Shown here one piece after another: positions 7,418 to 13,134 of a stretch of DNA of 20,224 nt. Made by a program: the position numbers and the translations under genes. The stretch covers positions 1 through 20,224 of the forward strand of contig CAKSLF010000021.1 in NCBI GenBank assembly GCA_934466455.1, given 5' to 3'. Every line of letters starts with the position of its first letter. The stretch's first letter is position 1. The notes beneath the pieces were generated by a model, which did no database searches, was not told the DNA's origin, and saw only the letters and a list, made by a program, of their open reading frames with translations. The stretch is from an uncultured Oscillospiraceae bacterium. Its GTDB lineage: Bacteria > Bacillota > Clostridia > Oscillospirales > Ruminococcaceae.

Positions 7418-7524
7418 GGAGCGAAGGCATTGGAAAACGGCGTGCGTTTACGCCGGGCTTTTCGGCTTTCCCCAAAAAGGGAAAAGCCAAAATGTGCGCT
7501 GCCCGCCCCGTTCTCCGAACCAAA

Positions 7525-7549
7525 CTGCCCTTGCGGGTTGCAAGGGCAG
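7525..7549 (-). terminator. Probable terminator hairpin of the zinc-ribbon gene
   Basis: A perfect 10-bp stem (7525-7534 with 7540-7549, loop GGGTT) starts seven bases beyond the stop codon. The following minus-strand T tract is weak (TTTGGTTC), so the call rests on the stem and the position. Confidence 0.6.
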
Positions 7550-7555
7550 GCATTT

Positions 7556-7714
7556 TTACATTTCTTTAAGGCGGAGCAAAATGCCCTCGTCTATCGGAAC
7601 GGGCTTTTTGCACTTTGGGCAAAGATAGGTGGGGCGGTCATACCCCGGGGGAAGCAGAATCGACTTTCCGCAATATGGACATCTGATATAAATGCCCTCT
7701 TCTTCTTCAATCAT
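7556..7714 (-). CDS. Small zinc-ribbon protein, 52 residues
   Basis: A short protein with two CPxC knuckles: C12/C15 in CPYC and C32/C35 in CPKC, 16 residues apart, as in rubredoxin-like or FmdB-like zinc ribbons. It begins MIEEEEGIYIRCPYCGKS and ends EGILLRLKEM. Four cysteines should bind one zinc; the partner (nucleic acid or protein) is unknown. Support for a real gene comes from its own promoter 36 bases upstream (7750-7778), a weak AAGGCGG site eight bases before the ATG, and a hairpin straight after the stop. No other in-frame start is available nearby. It is monocistronic, between a composite repeat and B6. Confidence 0.85.
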   Translation of the reverse strand: MIEEEEGIYIRCPYCGKSILLPPGYDRPTYLCPKCKKPVPIDEGILLRLKEM

Positions 7715-7749
7715 GGCAAATACCGCCTTTCTTTTTATTTTCCGATTTT

Positions 7750-7778
7750 AATATAGCACAAATCCGCCGCCTGCGCAA
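7750..7778 (-). promoter_or_regulatory. Promoter of the zinc-ribbon gene, overlapped by an inverted repeat
   Basis: On the minus strand, TTGCGC (7778-7773) and TATATT (7755-7750) are 17 bases apart. A 9-bp inverted repeat AAATCCGCC / GGCGGATTT (7760-7768 with 7779-7787) spans the spacer and -35. It could be an operator or a leftover terminator. The TTTGTGCTATA around the -10 is shared with the fic promoter repeats. Confidence 0.72.
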
Positions 7779-7874
7779 GGCGGATTTTGGCATTTTGTTT
7801 GCGATTGCGGCTTCGCCGCCGCTGCCGCTCAAAGCGGGAGAGCGGGAAGTGCAGTGCAAACGCTTTCCCTTGTC

Positions 7875-7950
7875 GGGGGATACAACCCCTCAGTCACGGC
7901 GTTTTAGTCCTTAGCCGCCGTGCCAGCTCCCCTTGCACAGGGGAGCCGAG
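7875..7950 (-). repeat. B-type element B6 (variable hairpin CACGGCG), with an extra half unit to about 7995
   Basis: Conserved B ends enclose CACGGCG (7895-7901) / CGCCGTG (7916-7922). A further GGCTCCCC/GGGGAGCC half unit follows (about 7979-7996), running up to the TauE stop. The 302-base gap 7715-8016 holds only this element and the zinc-ribbon promoter. Confidence 0.82.
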
Positions 7951-8016
7951 AAACACCCTGCAAACCCTCGCTGCGGGGCTTGCACAGGGGAGCCGGGGTT
8001 CGTGCGCCGCCATAAG

Positions 8017-8370
8017 CTAATTTTTTGCAAAAAGCTCCCGAAGACCGATAAGGAGCAAAAACAGCGCAAACGCCGTGCGCAAAAGCTCTTTATCAATACT
8101 TCCCGCAATAAACGAGCCGAAAAATACTCCCGGTATTCCAAAAGCCGCCGAAACAACTGCGCTGCGCCATTTTACAAAGCCGTTTTTAAGGTGTATTAAA
8201 ATTGCGCAAAACGCCGTCGGAAGAAAAAACGCAAGGTTTATCCCCTGGGCGGTAAGCTGGGGCATACCGGCAAACGCCGTTAGGTAAAGCAAAAGAATGC
8301 TTCCGCCGCCAACGCCCATTGCGCTGCAAATTCCGGAAACAAGCCCGGCGGAAAAATCAAGAATGTTCAT
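8017..8370 (-). CDS. Half-length TauE/SafE-family permease, C-terminal-type partner
   Basis: 117 residues, about four membrane segments, half the usual ~250-residue size of TauE/SafE (TSUP) anion exporters. The half-motif GVGGGSILLLYL and the PTAFCAILIHLKNG segment match the second half of full-length members. It begins MNILDFSAGLVSG; the ATG directly follows the TAG of the upstream gene (stop 8371, start 8370), so the genes are translationally coupled. It presumably pairs with the 8371 and/or 8728 product to form a complete transporter for sulfite, sulfoacetate or other organosulfur anions; the substrate is inferred from the family only. Last gene of a three-gene unit; no clear terminator was found. 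Confidence 0.85.
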   Translation of the reverse strand: MNILDFSAGLVSGICSAMGVGGGSILLLYLTAFAGMPQLTAQGINLAFFLPTAFCAILIHLKNGFVKWRSAVVSAAFGIPGVFFGSFIAGSIDKELLRTAFALFLLLIGLRELFAKN

Positions 8371-8727
8371 CTAAAAAATCTGCCCCCAAAGAATTTTGCA
8401 GGCGGCAAATGTAACAAACCCGCCGAAAAGCCGCCGCAGCGTTTTTGATTTCATTTTTGTAAAAATAAGCGAGCCTATTGCGCCGCCCACAATTCCGCCG
8501 GGAATAAAGGGTGCGGCGTCCGAAAGGTCAAGCCGCCCGGTGCTCAAATACAGCCAAAGGCTTATTGATGAGAGCACCGCCATCATCAAAACGGAGGTTG
8601 CGTGGGCTTCCTTTACGGAAAGCCCGCTTTTTTTGAGCACCGGCACAGCGACCATTCCTCCGCCGGAGCCGAAAAGCCCGTTCAAAAGCCCGGCGGCAAG
8701 CCCGGCGGAAAAATCAAGAATGTTCAT
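8371..8727 (-). CDS. Half-length TauE/SafE-family permease, duplicated copy 2 (chimeric N-terminus)
   Basis: 118 residues with the glycine motif GLFGSGGGMVAVPVLKKSG and about four membrane segments, an N-terminal half-type TSUP unit. From the GL(A)AG residues on, its DNA is about 96% identical to the upstream gene. Its first ten residues (MNILDFSAGL) are instead identical to those of the downstream gene. It therefore looks like a product of unequal recombination between neighbours. Start and stop codons abut those of both neighbours without spacing, and no separate ribosome binding site is evident, so coupling to upstream translation is likely. Confidence 0.84.
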   Translation of the reverse strand: MNILDFSAGLAAGLLNGLFGSGGGMVAVPVLKKSGLSVKEAHATSVLMMAVLSSISLWLYLSTGRLDLSDAAPFIPGGIVGGAIGSLIFTKMKSKTLRRLFGGFVTFAACKILWGQIF

Positions 8728-9084
8728 CTAAAAAATCTGCCCCCAAAGAATTTTGCAGGCGGCAAATATAACAAACCCGCCAAAAAGCCGCCGCAGTGTT
8801 TTTGATTTTATTTTTGTAAAAATAAGCGAGCCTAATGCGCCGCCCGCAATTCCGCCGGGAATAAAGGGTGCGGCGTCCGAAAGGTCAAGCCGCCCGGTGC
8901 TCAAATACAGCCAAAGGCTTATTGAAGAGAGCACCGACATCATCAAAACGGAGGTTGCGTGGGCTTCTTTTACGGAAAGTCCGCTTTTTTTGAGCACCGG
9001 CACCGCAACCATCCCTCCGCCGGAGCCGAAAAGCCCGTTCAAAATCCCGGCGGCAAGCCCGGCAAAGGCAGCCCTCCACCATTT
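8371..9084 (-). repeat. 357-bp tandem direct duplication within the TauE/SafE genes
   Basis: The units 8371-8727 and 8728-9084 align without gaps and differ at roughly 14 sites over about 340 bp (hand count), mostly silent or conservative. The unit length of 357 keeps the frame. Confidence 0.92.
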
Positions 9085-9102
9085 TTTGAGCACATTGAGC
9101 AC
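8728..9102 (-). CDS. Half-length TauE/SafE-family permease, duplicated copy 1
   Basis: 124 residues, near-identical to the next gene from residue 14 onward (GLAAGILNGLFGSGGGMVAV). It has a different N-terminus, MLNVLKKWWRAAF, which adds a basic and aromatic amphipathic start. The start is GTG 9102, with GGGAG about 12 bases upstream; another GTG three codons later is possible. The start lies inside three clustered TTGAGCAC octamers (9086-9113). As first gene of the unit it should be the one with its own initiation signal, although the promoter was not identified. Two copies of one half plus one of the other could change transporter stoichiometry or dosage. Confidence 0.82.
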   Translation of the reverse strand: MLNVLKKWWRAAFAGLAAGILNGLFGSGGGMVAVPVLKKSGLSVKEAHATSVLMMSVLSSISLWLYLSTGRLDLSDAAPFIPGGIAGGALGSLIFTKIKSKTLRRLFGGFVIFAACKILWGQIF

Positions 9103-9138
9103 CGCTTGAGCACGCTCCCTTCAAAAAAATTTTTTCCG

Positions 9139-9170
9139 GGAATATTTTTTCCGAAAACGGCGACAATAAA
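9139..9170 (+). promoter_or_regulatory. Possible sigma-G-type promoter of spoVAC
   Basis: GGAATA (9139-9144) resembles the TGnATA -35 and CAATAAA (9164-9170) the CATnnTA -10 of forespore promoters, but the spacing of about 19 is long. It is suggested mainly by the expected forespore expression. Confidence 0.25.
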
Positions 9171-9202
9171 CGCATAAAACAGAAAAAAAGAGGTGTTTTT
9201 TC

Positions 9203-9646
9203 TTGCCGGTTTCTCCTAAAGAATATAAAAAGATGGGCGATTCCGCCGTTCCTCCGACAAACGAAGCCCGAAACCTCTGCTGCGCCTTTTTAATCGGCGG
9301 CGCAATATGCGCCATAGGTCAGCTTTTAACAAACCTATATAAAGCCGCCGGGCTCGGCACTCTTCAGGCGGGAACTCTGTGCTCGATTTCGCTTATATTC
9401 CTTTCCGCTCTGCTTACCGGGCTTGGAGTATACGACAACATCGCAAAGTTCGGCGGCGGCGGAACCCTTGTTCCGATAACCGGCTTTGCAAACGCCGTTG
9501 TTTCCCCTGCAATGGAGTTCAAAAGCGAGGGCTGGATTTTGGGCGTCGGGGTAAAAATGTTTACCGTTGCGGGTCCCGTAATCGTCTACGGCGTTGCGGC
9601 AAGCGTTGTATACGGGCTTATCTATCTGCTTATTTCGGCAATATAG
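9203..9646 (+). CDS. spoVAC: Stage V sporulation protein AC
   Basis: A 147-residue inner-membrane protein of the spore. SpoVAC acts as a mechanosensitive-like channel in dipicolinic acid uptake during sporulation and release at germination. The family landmarks are present: SPKEYKKMG near the N-terminus, LIGGAICAIGQLL (first membrane helix), FGGGGTLVPITGFANAV and KSEGWILGVGVKMFTVAGPVI in the middle, and a last helix near the C-terminus. The start is TTG 9203, with AGAGGTG about eight bases upstream. It leads spoVAC-AD-AE, the minimal set usual in Clostridia, but a terminator hairpin separates it from spoVAD. Confidence 0.96.
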   Translation: MPVSPKEYKKMGDSAVPPTNEARNLCCAFLIGGAICAIGQLLTNLYKAAGLGTLQAGTLCSISLIFLSALLTGLGVYDNIAKFGGGGTLVPITGFANAVVSPAMEFKSEGWILGVGVKMFTVAGPVIVYGVAASVVYGLIYLLISAI

Positions 9647-9692
9647 GCATAGCCGAAAAAAAGCCGGACAAAATAACAAAAAAAACAGAAAG

Positions 9693-9726
9693 GCGGACAG
9701 CATTGTGGCGGCTGTCCGCTTTTTTT
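9693..9726 (+). terminator. Intrinsic terminator (attenuator-like) between spoVAC and spoVAD
   Basis: A 9-bp stem GCGGACAGC (9693-9701) / GCTGTCCGC (9711-9719) is followed by seven T (9720-9726). It stands between two genes normally transcribed together, right before the spoVAD ribosome binding site GGGGTG. Confidence 0.85.
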
Positions 9727-9738
9727 CGGGGTGATAAA

Positions 9739-10761
9739 ATGGCTCACAAAACAGGAAAACAAACCGTAATTATCGACGGCAATGTAGGCGTTTGCGCCGC
9801 TGCCGCCGTCGGCTCAAAAAAGGAGGGGGAGGGTCCCCTCGGCGGCGAATTTGACATAATTAACGAGGATTCCCGCTTTGGCGAAAAAACATGGGAAAAG
9901 GCGGAAAGCAAAATGCAGCGGCTTGCTGCGGAAAAAGCCCTTGAAAAATGCGGGCTTTCCTTTTCCGATGCGGATTTTGCCTTTGCGGGGGATTTGCTCA
10001 ACCAATGCGTTGCCTCCGCCTTTGGCGCAAGGGGAAGCGGCGTTCCTTTTATCGGGCTTTACGGAGCCTGCTCCACCTTTGCGGAGGCAAACGCCCTTGC
10101 GGCGGTTTTTGCGGACGGCCCCGCAAGGCTCTGCATCGCCGCAGCCTCCTCCCATTTTTGCGGGGCGGAGCGGCAATACCGCTTTCCCCTTGAATACGGC
10201 GGTCAAAGACCGCCCTCCGCCCAATGGACCGCAACGGCAGCCGGCGCAGCCCTCATCAAAAAGGACGGAAACGCCCCCTTTATCAAGGCGGTAACCTTTG
10301 GAACGGTGGAGGACCTTGGCATAAACGACCAAAACAATATGGGTGCGGCGATGGCTCCCGCCGCCTGCGCCACCCTCTGCACATTTTTTCGGGATACCTA
10401 TACCTCGCCGGAGGATTACGACATTATCCTAACCGGCGACCTCGGCTTTGTCGGGGCGTCGCTTTTGCGGGAGCTTATTGAAAAGGAAGGCTTTTTTCTC
10501 GGAGAAAACTATAACGATTGCGGGCTTTTGCTCTATGACCGAAAGCGGCAGCAGGTGGAGGCGGGTGCCTCCGGCTGCGGGTGCAGTGCGGCTGTTGCCT
10601 GCTGTCATCTTCTTCCCCGCATAAGCAGGGGCGAGATAAAAAACGCCCTCCTTGTTTCCACCGGTGCGCTTATGAGCCCGACAAGCGTTCAGCAGGGCGA
10701 AACCATTCCCGGGGTTGCCCATCTTGTTTGCTATTCTTCTCAAAAGGGAGGGATTTTTTGA
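9739..10761 (+). CDS. spoVAD: Stage V sporulation protein AD
   Basis: 340 residues, close to the Bacillus length. A thiolase-fold soluble protein that binds dipicolinic acid and works with SpoVAC and SpoVAE at the spore inner membrane. Features seen are KQTVIIDGNVGVCA at the N-terminus, the GLYGACSTFAEA loop with C111 at the position of the thiolase nucleophile, ASSHFCGAERQYRFPLEYG, and the C-terminal ALLVSTGALMSPTSVQQGETIPGV region, all typical of SpoVAD. The ATG is placed by GGGGTG five bases upstream. The stop TGA overlaps the spoVAE ATG by one base, which indicates coupled translation. Confidence 0.97.
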   Translation: MAHKTGKQTVIIDGNVGVCAAAAVGSKKEGEGPLGGEFDIINEDSRFGEKTWEKAESKMQRLAAEKALEKCGLSFSDADFAFAGDLLNQCVASAFGARGSGVPFIGLYGACSTFAEANALAAVFADGPARLCIAAASSHFCGAERQYRFPLEYGGQRPPSAQWTATAAGAALIKKDGNAPFIKAVTFGTVEDLGINDQNNMGAAMAPAACATLCTFFRDTYTSPEDYDIILTGDLGFVGASLLRELIEKEGFFLGENYNDCGLLLYDRKRQQVEAGASGCGCSAAVACCHLLPRISRGEIKNALLVSTGALMSPTSVQQGETIPGVAHLVCYSSQKGGIF

Positions 10762-11114
10762 TGGACTATGTATGGGCTTTTGTTGTCGGCGGTGCGATAT
10801 GCACCGTCGGTCAGCTTCTTATTGACCGCACAAAGCTTACCCCCGCACGGATTTTGGTGGGCTTTGTTGTAGCGGGAGTTTTGCTTTCCGCCCTTGGGCT
10901 TTATCAGCCCATTGTTGATTTTGCCGGGGCGGGGGCAACCGTTCCCCTTTGCGGCTTTGGTCACGCTCTTGCAAAAGGGGTGCGCCTTGCGGTTGCTCGG
11001 GACGGAATACTCGGTGCGCTTTCCGGCGGAATTTCCGCCGCCTCCGCCGGAATAACCGCCTCGATTGTATTCGGACTTCTTGCTGCGTTGATTTTTAAGC
11101 CGAAGGACAAATAA
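10761..11114 (+). CDS. spoVAE: Stage V sporulation protein AE (SpoVAEb type)
   Basis: A 117-residue membrane protein with helices at about 5-20, 30-50 and 90-112. It carries the family signatures FVVGGAICTVGQLLID and GAGATVPLCGFGHALAKGV, which parallel those of SpoVAC and show common ancestry. It is the third component of the dipicolinic acid channel. It overlaps spoVAD by one base (TGATG), with AGGGAGG seven bases before the ATG. It ends just before the shared hairpin with rpsT. Confidence 0.95.
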   Translation: MDYVWAFVVGGAICTVGQLLIDRTKLTPARILVGFVVAGVLLSALGLYQPIVDFAGAGATVPLCGFGHALAKGVRLAVARDGILGALSGGISAASAGITASIVFGLLAALIFKPKDK

Positions 11115-11143
11115 AAAAACGCCCCGCCGAAAAACGGCGGGGC
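11113..11143 (-). terminator. Terminator of rpsT, probably shared with spoVAE
   Basis: A perfect 9-bp GC stem (11121-11129 with 11135-11143, loop of five A) is followed on the minus strand by G and seven T. On the plus strand the T tract is weaker (TGAGCTTTTT), so its main role is for rpsT. Confidence 0.88.
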
Positions 11144-11168
11144 TGAGCTTTTTGCGTAATATCAAAAA

Positions 11169-11435
11169 TTACTGGGCGTTTGCTGCATTAAGCTTTTTTG
11201 CAAGGGCGGATTTGCGTCTTGCTGCGGTATTCTTATGAAGGATACCCTTTGCTGCTGCCTGGTCAACACGTTTGATGGCAAGGCGGATAGCAGCTTCTCT
11301 GTCCTCTGCGCCGTTGGCGCAGGCAAGCTCTGCTTTTTTGATGTTAGTTTTAAGATTGGTCTTTATTGCTTTATTGCGTGCGGTTTTAACGGCAATAACT
11401 TTAACTCTCTTTTTAGCGGATTTAATATTCGGCAT
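11169..11435 (-). CDS. rpsT: 30S ribosomal protein S20
   Basis: 88 residues, basic and helical, the usual length. It has the family N-terminus MPNIKSAKKR and the C-terminal KGILHKNTAARRKSALAKK. It binds 16S rRNA in the small subunit. The start is placed by AAGGAGGTG just upstream. It is transcribed alone from a strong promoter, divergently from gpr as in Bacillus. Confidence 0.98.
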   Translation of the reverse strand: MPNIKSAKKRVKVIAVKTARNKAIKTNLKTNIKKAELACANGAEDREAAIRLAIKRVDQAAAKGILHKNTAARRKSALAKKLNAANAQ

Positions 11436-11479
11436 TCAGTTACACCTCCTTCGCTTATCGGATACATTCACAAATAATC

Positions 11480-11508
11480 ATTTTATACGAAATGTTCCGT
11501 TCTGTCAA
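11480..11508 (-). promoter_or_regulatory. Sigma-A promoter of rpsT
   Basis: On the minus strand, TTGACA (11508-11503) and TAAAAT (11485-11480) are separated by 17 bases, about 45 bases before the ATG. Confidence 0.88.
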
Positions 11509-11541
11509 GGGTTTGAAGCCGTTTTTTTGGCGCAGAACAAT

Positions 11542-11567
11542 AAAAAATACCCGCAGGGATATTTTTT
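11542..11567. terminator. Possible bidirectional hairpin between rpsT and gpr
   Basis: An AT-rich stem AAAAAATACCC / GGG(A)TATTTTTT with one bulged base and loop GCA lies in the divergent intergenic region. It has the A-tract/T-tract look of an intrinsic terminator, but no gene ends nearby, so its role is unclear. Confidence 0.35.
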
Positions 11568-11663
11568 CCTCGTCAAAGATAGCGGCTCAAAAAATATGCC
11601 GGATTTGCATTAACACGGTTTGCAGTGCCGGTATGGAGCAATTATAACAAAGGAGGAACCGTT

Positions 11664-12449
11664 TTGTCAATCAAAAGTGACCTTGCTTCCGAAATAATTG
11701 ACGGAATTTCCGAAGAAAATTTGCCGAAAAAGCGTTTTCACCGCTCCGGGGGCGTTGATATAACCGAAATCGAGATTGCGCCGGGAAAAATGGAGGAGCT
11801 TTTTTCCCGCCCGGCAGGAAAATATATAACCATGGAGGCGGAAAGTATTCTTGACCCGACAAAGGACGGCGACGGGGAGATTGCCGCCCTTGCGGCGGAG
11901 CTTTCCTCCCTTTTGCCGAAAAAGGGAACGGTTCTTGCCGTCGGTATAGGCAACGAGGAGCTTGCGGCGGATTCCCTCGGCGCAAAAGCCATAGGCATGA
12001 TGACCGCCGGAAGCTTTCTTGGGCGGCGGCTTTGCTGCCTTTCAACCGGAGTTTGCGGAAAAACCGGTTTTTCTCCCCCGGAGATGATAAGCTCCGTAAT
12101 AGCCATGACAAAGCCCGCCGCCCTTATCCTGATAGACGCCCTTGCCGCCGAAGACATCTCCCATATCGGAAAAACCGTTCAGCTTACAAACGGCGGGATA
12201 TGCCCCGGTTCCGGAGCGGGGAGGGAAAGGTTCGAGCTTTCCGAAAAAACCCTCGGCGTGCCGGCGGTTTGCGTCGGGCTTCCGACGGTGGCGGCTTTTC
12301 CCGCCCCGGCGGAAAAAAATCCGCTTCTTGTTGCGCCCTGCGGAATAGATGTTACCGTAAAGCGGGGAGCAAGGCTAATCGCCCTTGCGGCGGAGCTTGC
12401 GGTGTTTCCCGCCCTCGGGCTTGATGTGATAAAGGAGCTTTCCTACTGA
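11664..12449 (+). CDS. gpr: Germination (spore) protease GPR
   Basis: A 261-residue aspartate-type protease that degrades small acid-soluble spore proteins on germination. The two presumed catalytic aspartates are in recognisable contexts: D103 in GIGNEELAADSLG and D158 in ALILIDALAAED. FHRSGGVDITEIEI near the N-terminus and LPTVAAFP are further landmarks. It is about 100 residues shorter than Bacillus GPR, mainly by a compact C-terminal half. The start is TTG 11664, seven bases after AAAGGAGG; an upstream in-frame start at 11625 lacks such a site. It is divergent from rpsT, a conserved arrangement. The 3' end overlaps the convergent small membrane gene by seven bases. Confidence 0.94.
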   Translation: MSIKSDLASEIIDGISEENLPKKRFHRSGGVDITEIEIAPGKMEELFSRPAGKYITMEAESILDPTKDGDGEIAALAAELSSLLPKKGTVLAVGIGNEELAADSLGAKAIGMMTAGSFLGRRLCCLSTGVCGKTGFSPPEMISSVIAMTKPAALILIDALAAEDISHIGKTVQLTNGGICPGSGAGRERFELSEKTLGVPAVCVGLPTVAAFPAPAEKNPLLVAPCGIDVTVKRGARLIALAAELAVFPALGLDVIKELSY

Positions 12450-12745
12450 ACGGCGGCGGGGGATATGATAAAGCGCAAGAGAAGCTGATACCATGGCGGA
12501 AGAAAAACCGCAAGCGGTTCAAGCCGCCTTGCCGCAGCAATCGCCGGGGAAAAATCAAAGGAAAACCGGCTTCCGAAAACCTCGCCGAAAAGCGCGCCCT
12601 TATCAAAGGCAAAGACGAAAAACTCCCCGGAGGAAAAGCCGCTTCTCTGTGCGGCGGCAGAAACCGCCGCCGCTGCGGCTGTGCCGCAGATTATCGCCGC
12701 AGCCCAAGCAAGGGTTATCCAAAAAGAGCGTTTGAACGACCGCAT
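12443..12745 (-). CDS. Small membrane protein of unknown function beside gpr
   Basis: A 100-residue protein, not recognised as any family. It has a basic N-terminus (MRSFKRSFW), then a single alanine-rich membrane helix or signal peptide (about residues 9-32), a middle part rich in phenylalanine and glycine, and a second hydrophobic stretch near the C-terminus (PPWYQLLLRFIISP). The case for a real gene is the GGAGG ten bases before the ATG, preceded by a short hairpin (12764-12784), and the tight convergent end with gpr. Codon composition on this strand is unremarkable, so a chance ORF cannot be excluded. Being next to gpr and spoIIP it might be a spore membrane protein; that is only inference. 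Confidence 0.6.
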   Translation of the reverse strand: MRSFKRSFWITLAWAAAIICGTAAAAAVSAAAQRSGFSSGEFFVFAFDKGALFGEVFGSRFSFDFSPAIAAARRLEPLAVFLPPWYQLLLRFIISPAAVQ

Positions 12746-12869
12746 TTTTTATATACCTCCTTTTTGGGGAAAATACTTCCCCAAGGATACATTTTATCCG
12801 CTATGCGGCGAAAAAAACGGCGAAAAAACGCCCGCTCCCTTTTTCCGCAAAAAAAAGCCCGCCCGCTCT

Positions 12870-12898
12870 TTGCGTTTTTTCGCTTTTTGTGCTATACT
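12870..12898 (+). promoter_or_regulatory. Promoter P1 in repeat R1
   Basis: TTGCGT (12870-12875), 17-base spacer, TATACT (12893-12898), with TGTGC just before the -10. Confidence 0.75.
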
Positions 12899-12965
12899 CA
12901 AGATAATACGCAAGATAATACTTATGATAAAAAAACGGAGGCAGGCTTTTAGCCCGCCTCGCTCT

Positions 12966-12994
12966 TTGCGTTTTTCCGCTTTTTGTGCTATACT
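12966..12994 (+). promoter_or_regulatory. Promoter P2 in repeat R2
   Basis: TTGCGT (12966-12971), 17-base spacer with one T-to-C change, TATACT (12989-12994). Confidence 0.75.
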
Positions 12995-13061
12995 CAAGAT
13001 AATACGCAAGATAATACTTATGATAAAAAAACGGAGGCAAGCTTTTAGCCCGCCCCGCTCT

Positions 13062-13090
13062 TTGCGTTTTTTCGCTTTTTGTGCTATACT
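13062..13090 (+). promoter_or_regulatory. Promoter P3 in repeat R3, immediately upstream of fic
   Basis: TTGCGT (13062-13067), 17-base spacer, TATACT (13085-13090), 44 bases before the fic ATG. This is the nearest and most likely fic promoter. P1 and P2 could add read-through transcription. Confidence 0.85.
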
Positions 13091-13134
13091 CAAGATAATA
13101 CGCAAGATAATACTTATGACAGGAGGGAATACAA

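Larger units (their letters stand above)
6884..7524. other. Gene-free composite repeat block B-C-C-A upstream of the DIP1984-family gene
   Basis: It holds B5, C5 (7134-7154, left arm decayed), C6 (7211-7236, perfect) and A4, then a GC-rich stretch with an imperfect hairpin around 7466-7492. No convincing promoter for the DIP1984-family gene and no ORF were found. Confidence 0.78.
12865..13119 (+). repeat. Array of three 63-bp promoter-bearing repeats (units R1-R3), 96-bp period
   Basis: Units 12865-12927, 12961-13023 and 13057-13119 run from GCTCTTTGCG to ACTTATGA and are identical except for one substitution in R2. They are separated by two 33-bp spacers (12928-12960, 13024-13056), each an imperfect hairpin built on GGAGGC...GCCCGCC. 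Each unit ends with two direct CAAGATAATAC copies 12 bases apart. A fourth unit lies at 14118-14180. The region 12746-13134 holds no other feature. The frame open through the array is a by-product of the 96-base period. Confidence 0.95.

Noticed and set aside
12865..13119. Possible CRISPR array (repeats with 33-bp spacers)
   Set aside because: The repeats are 63 bp and contain promoters. The two short spacers are near-identical to each other, the third interval is a gene, and no cas gene is present.
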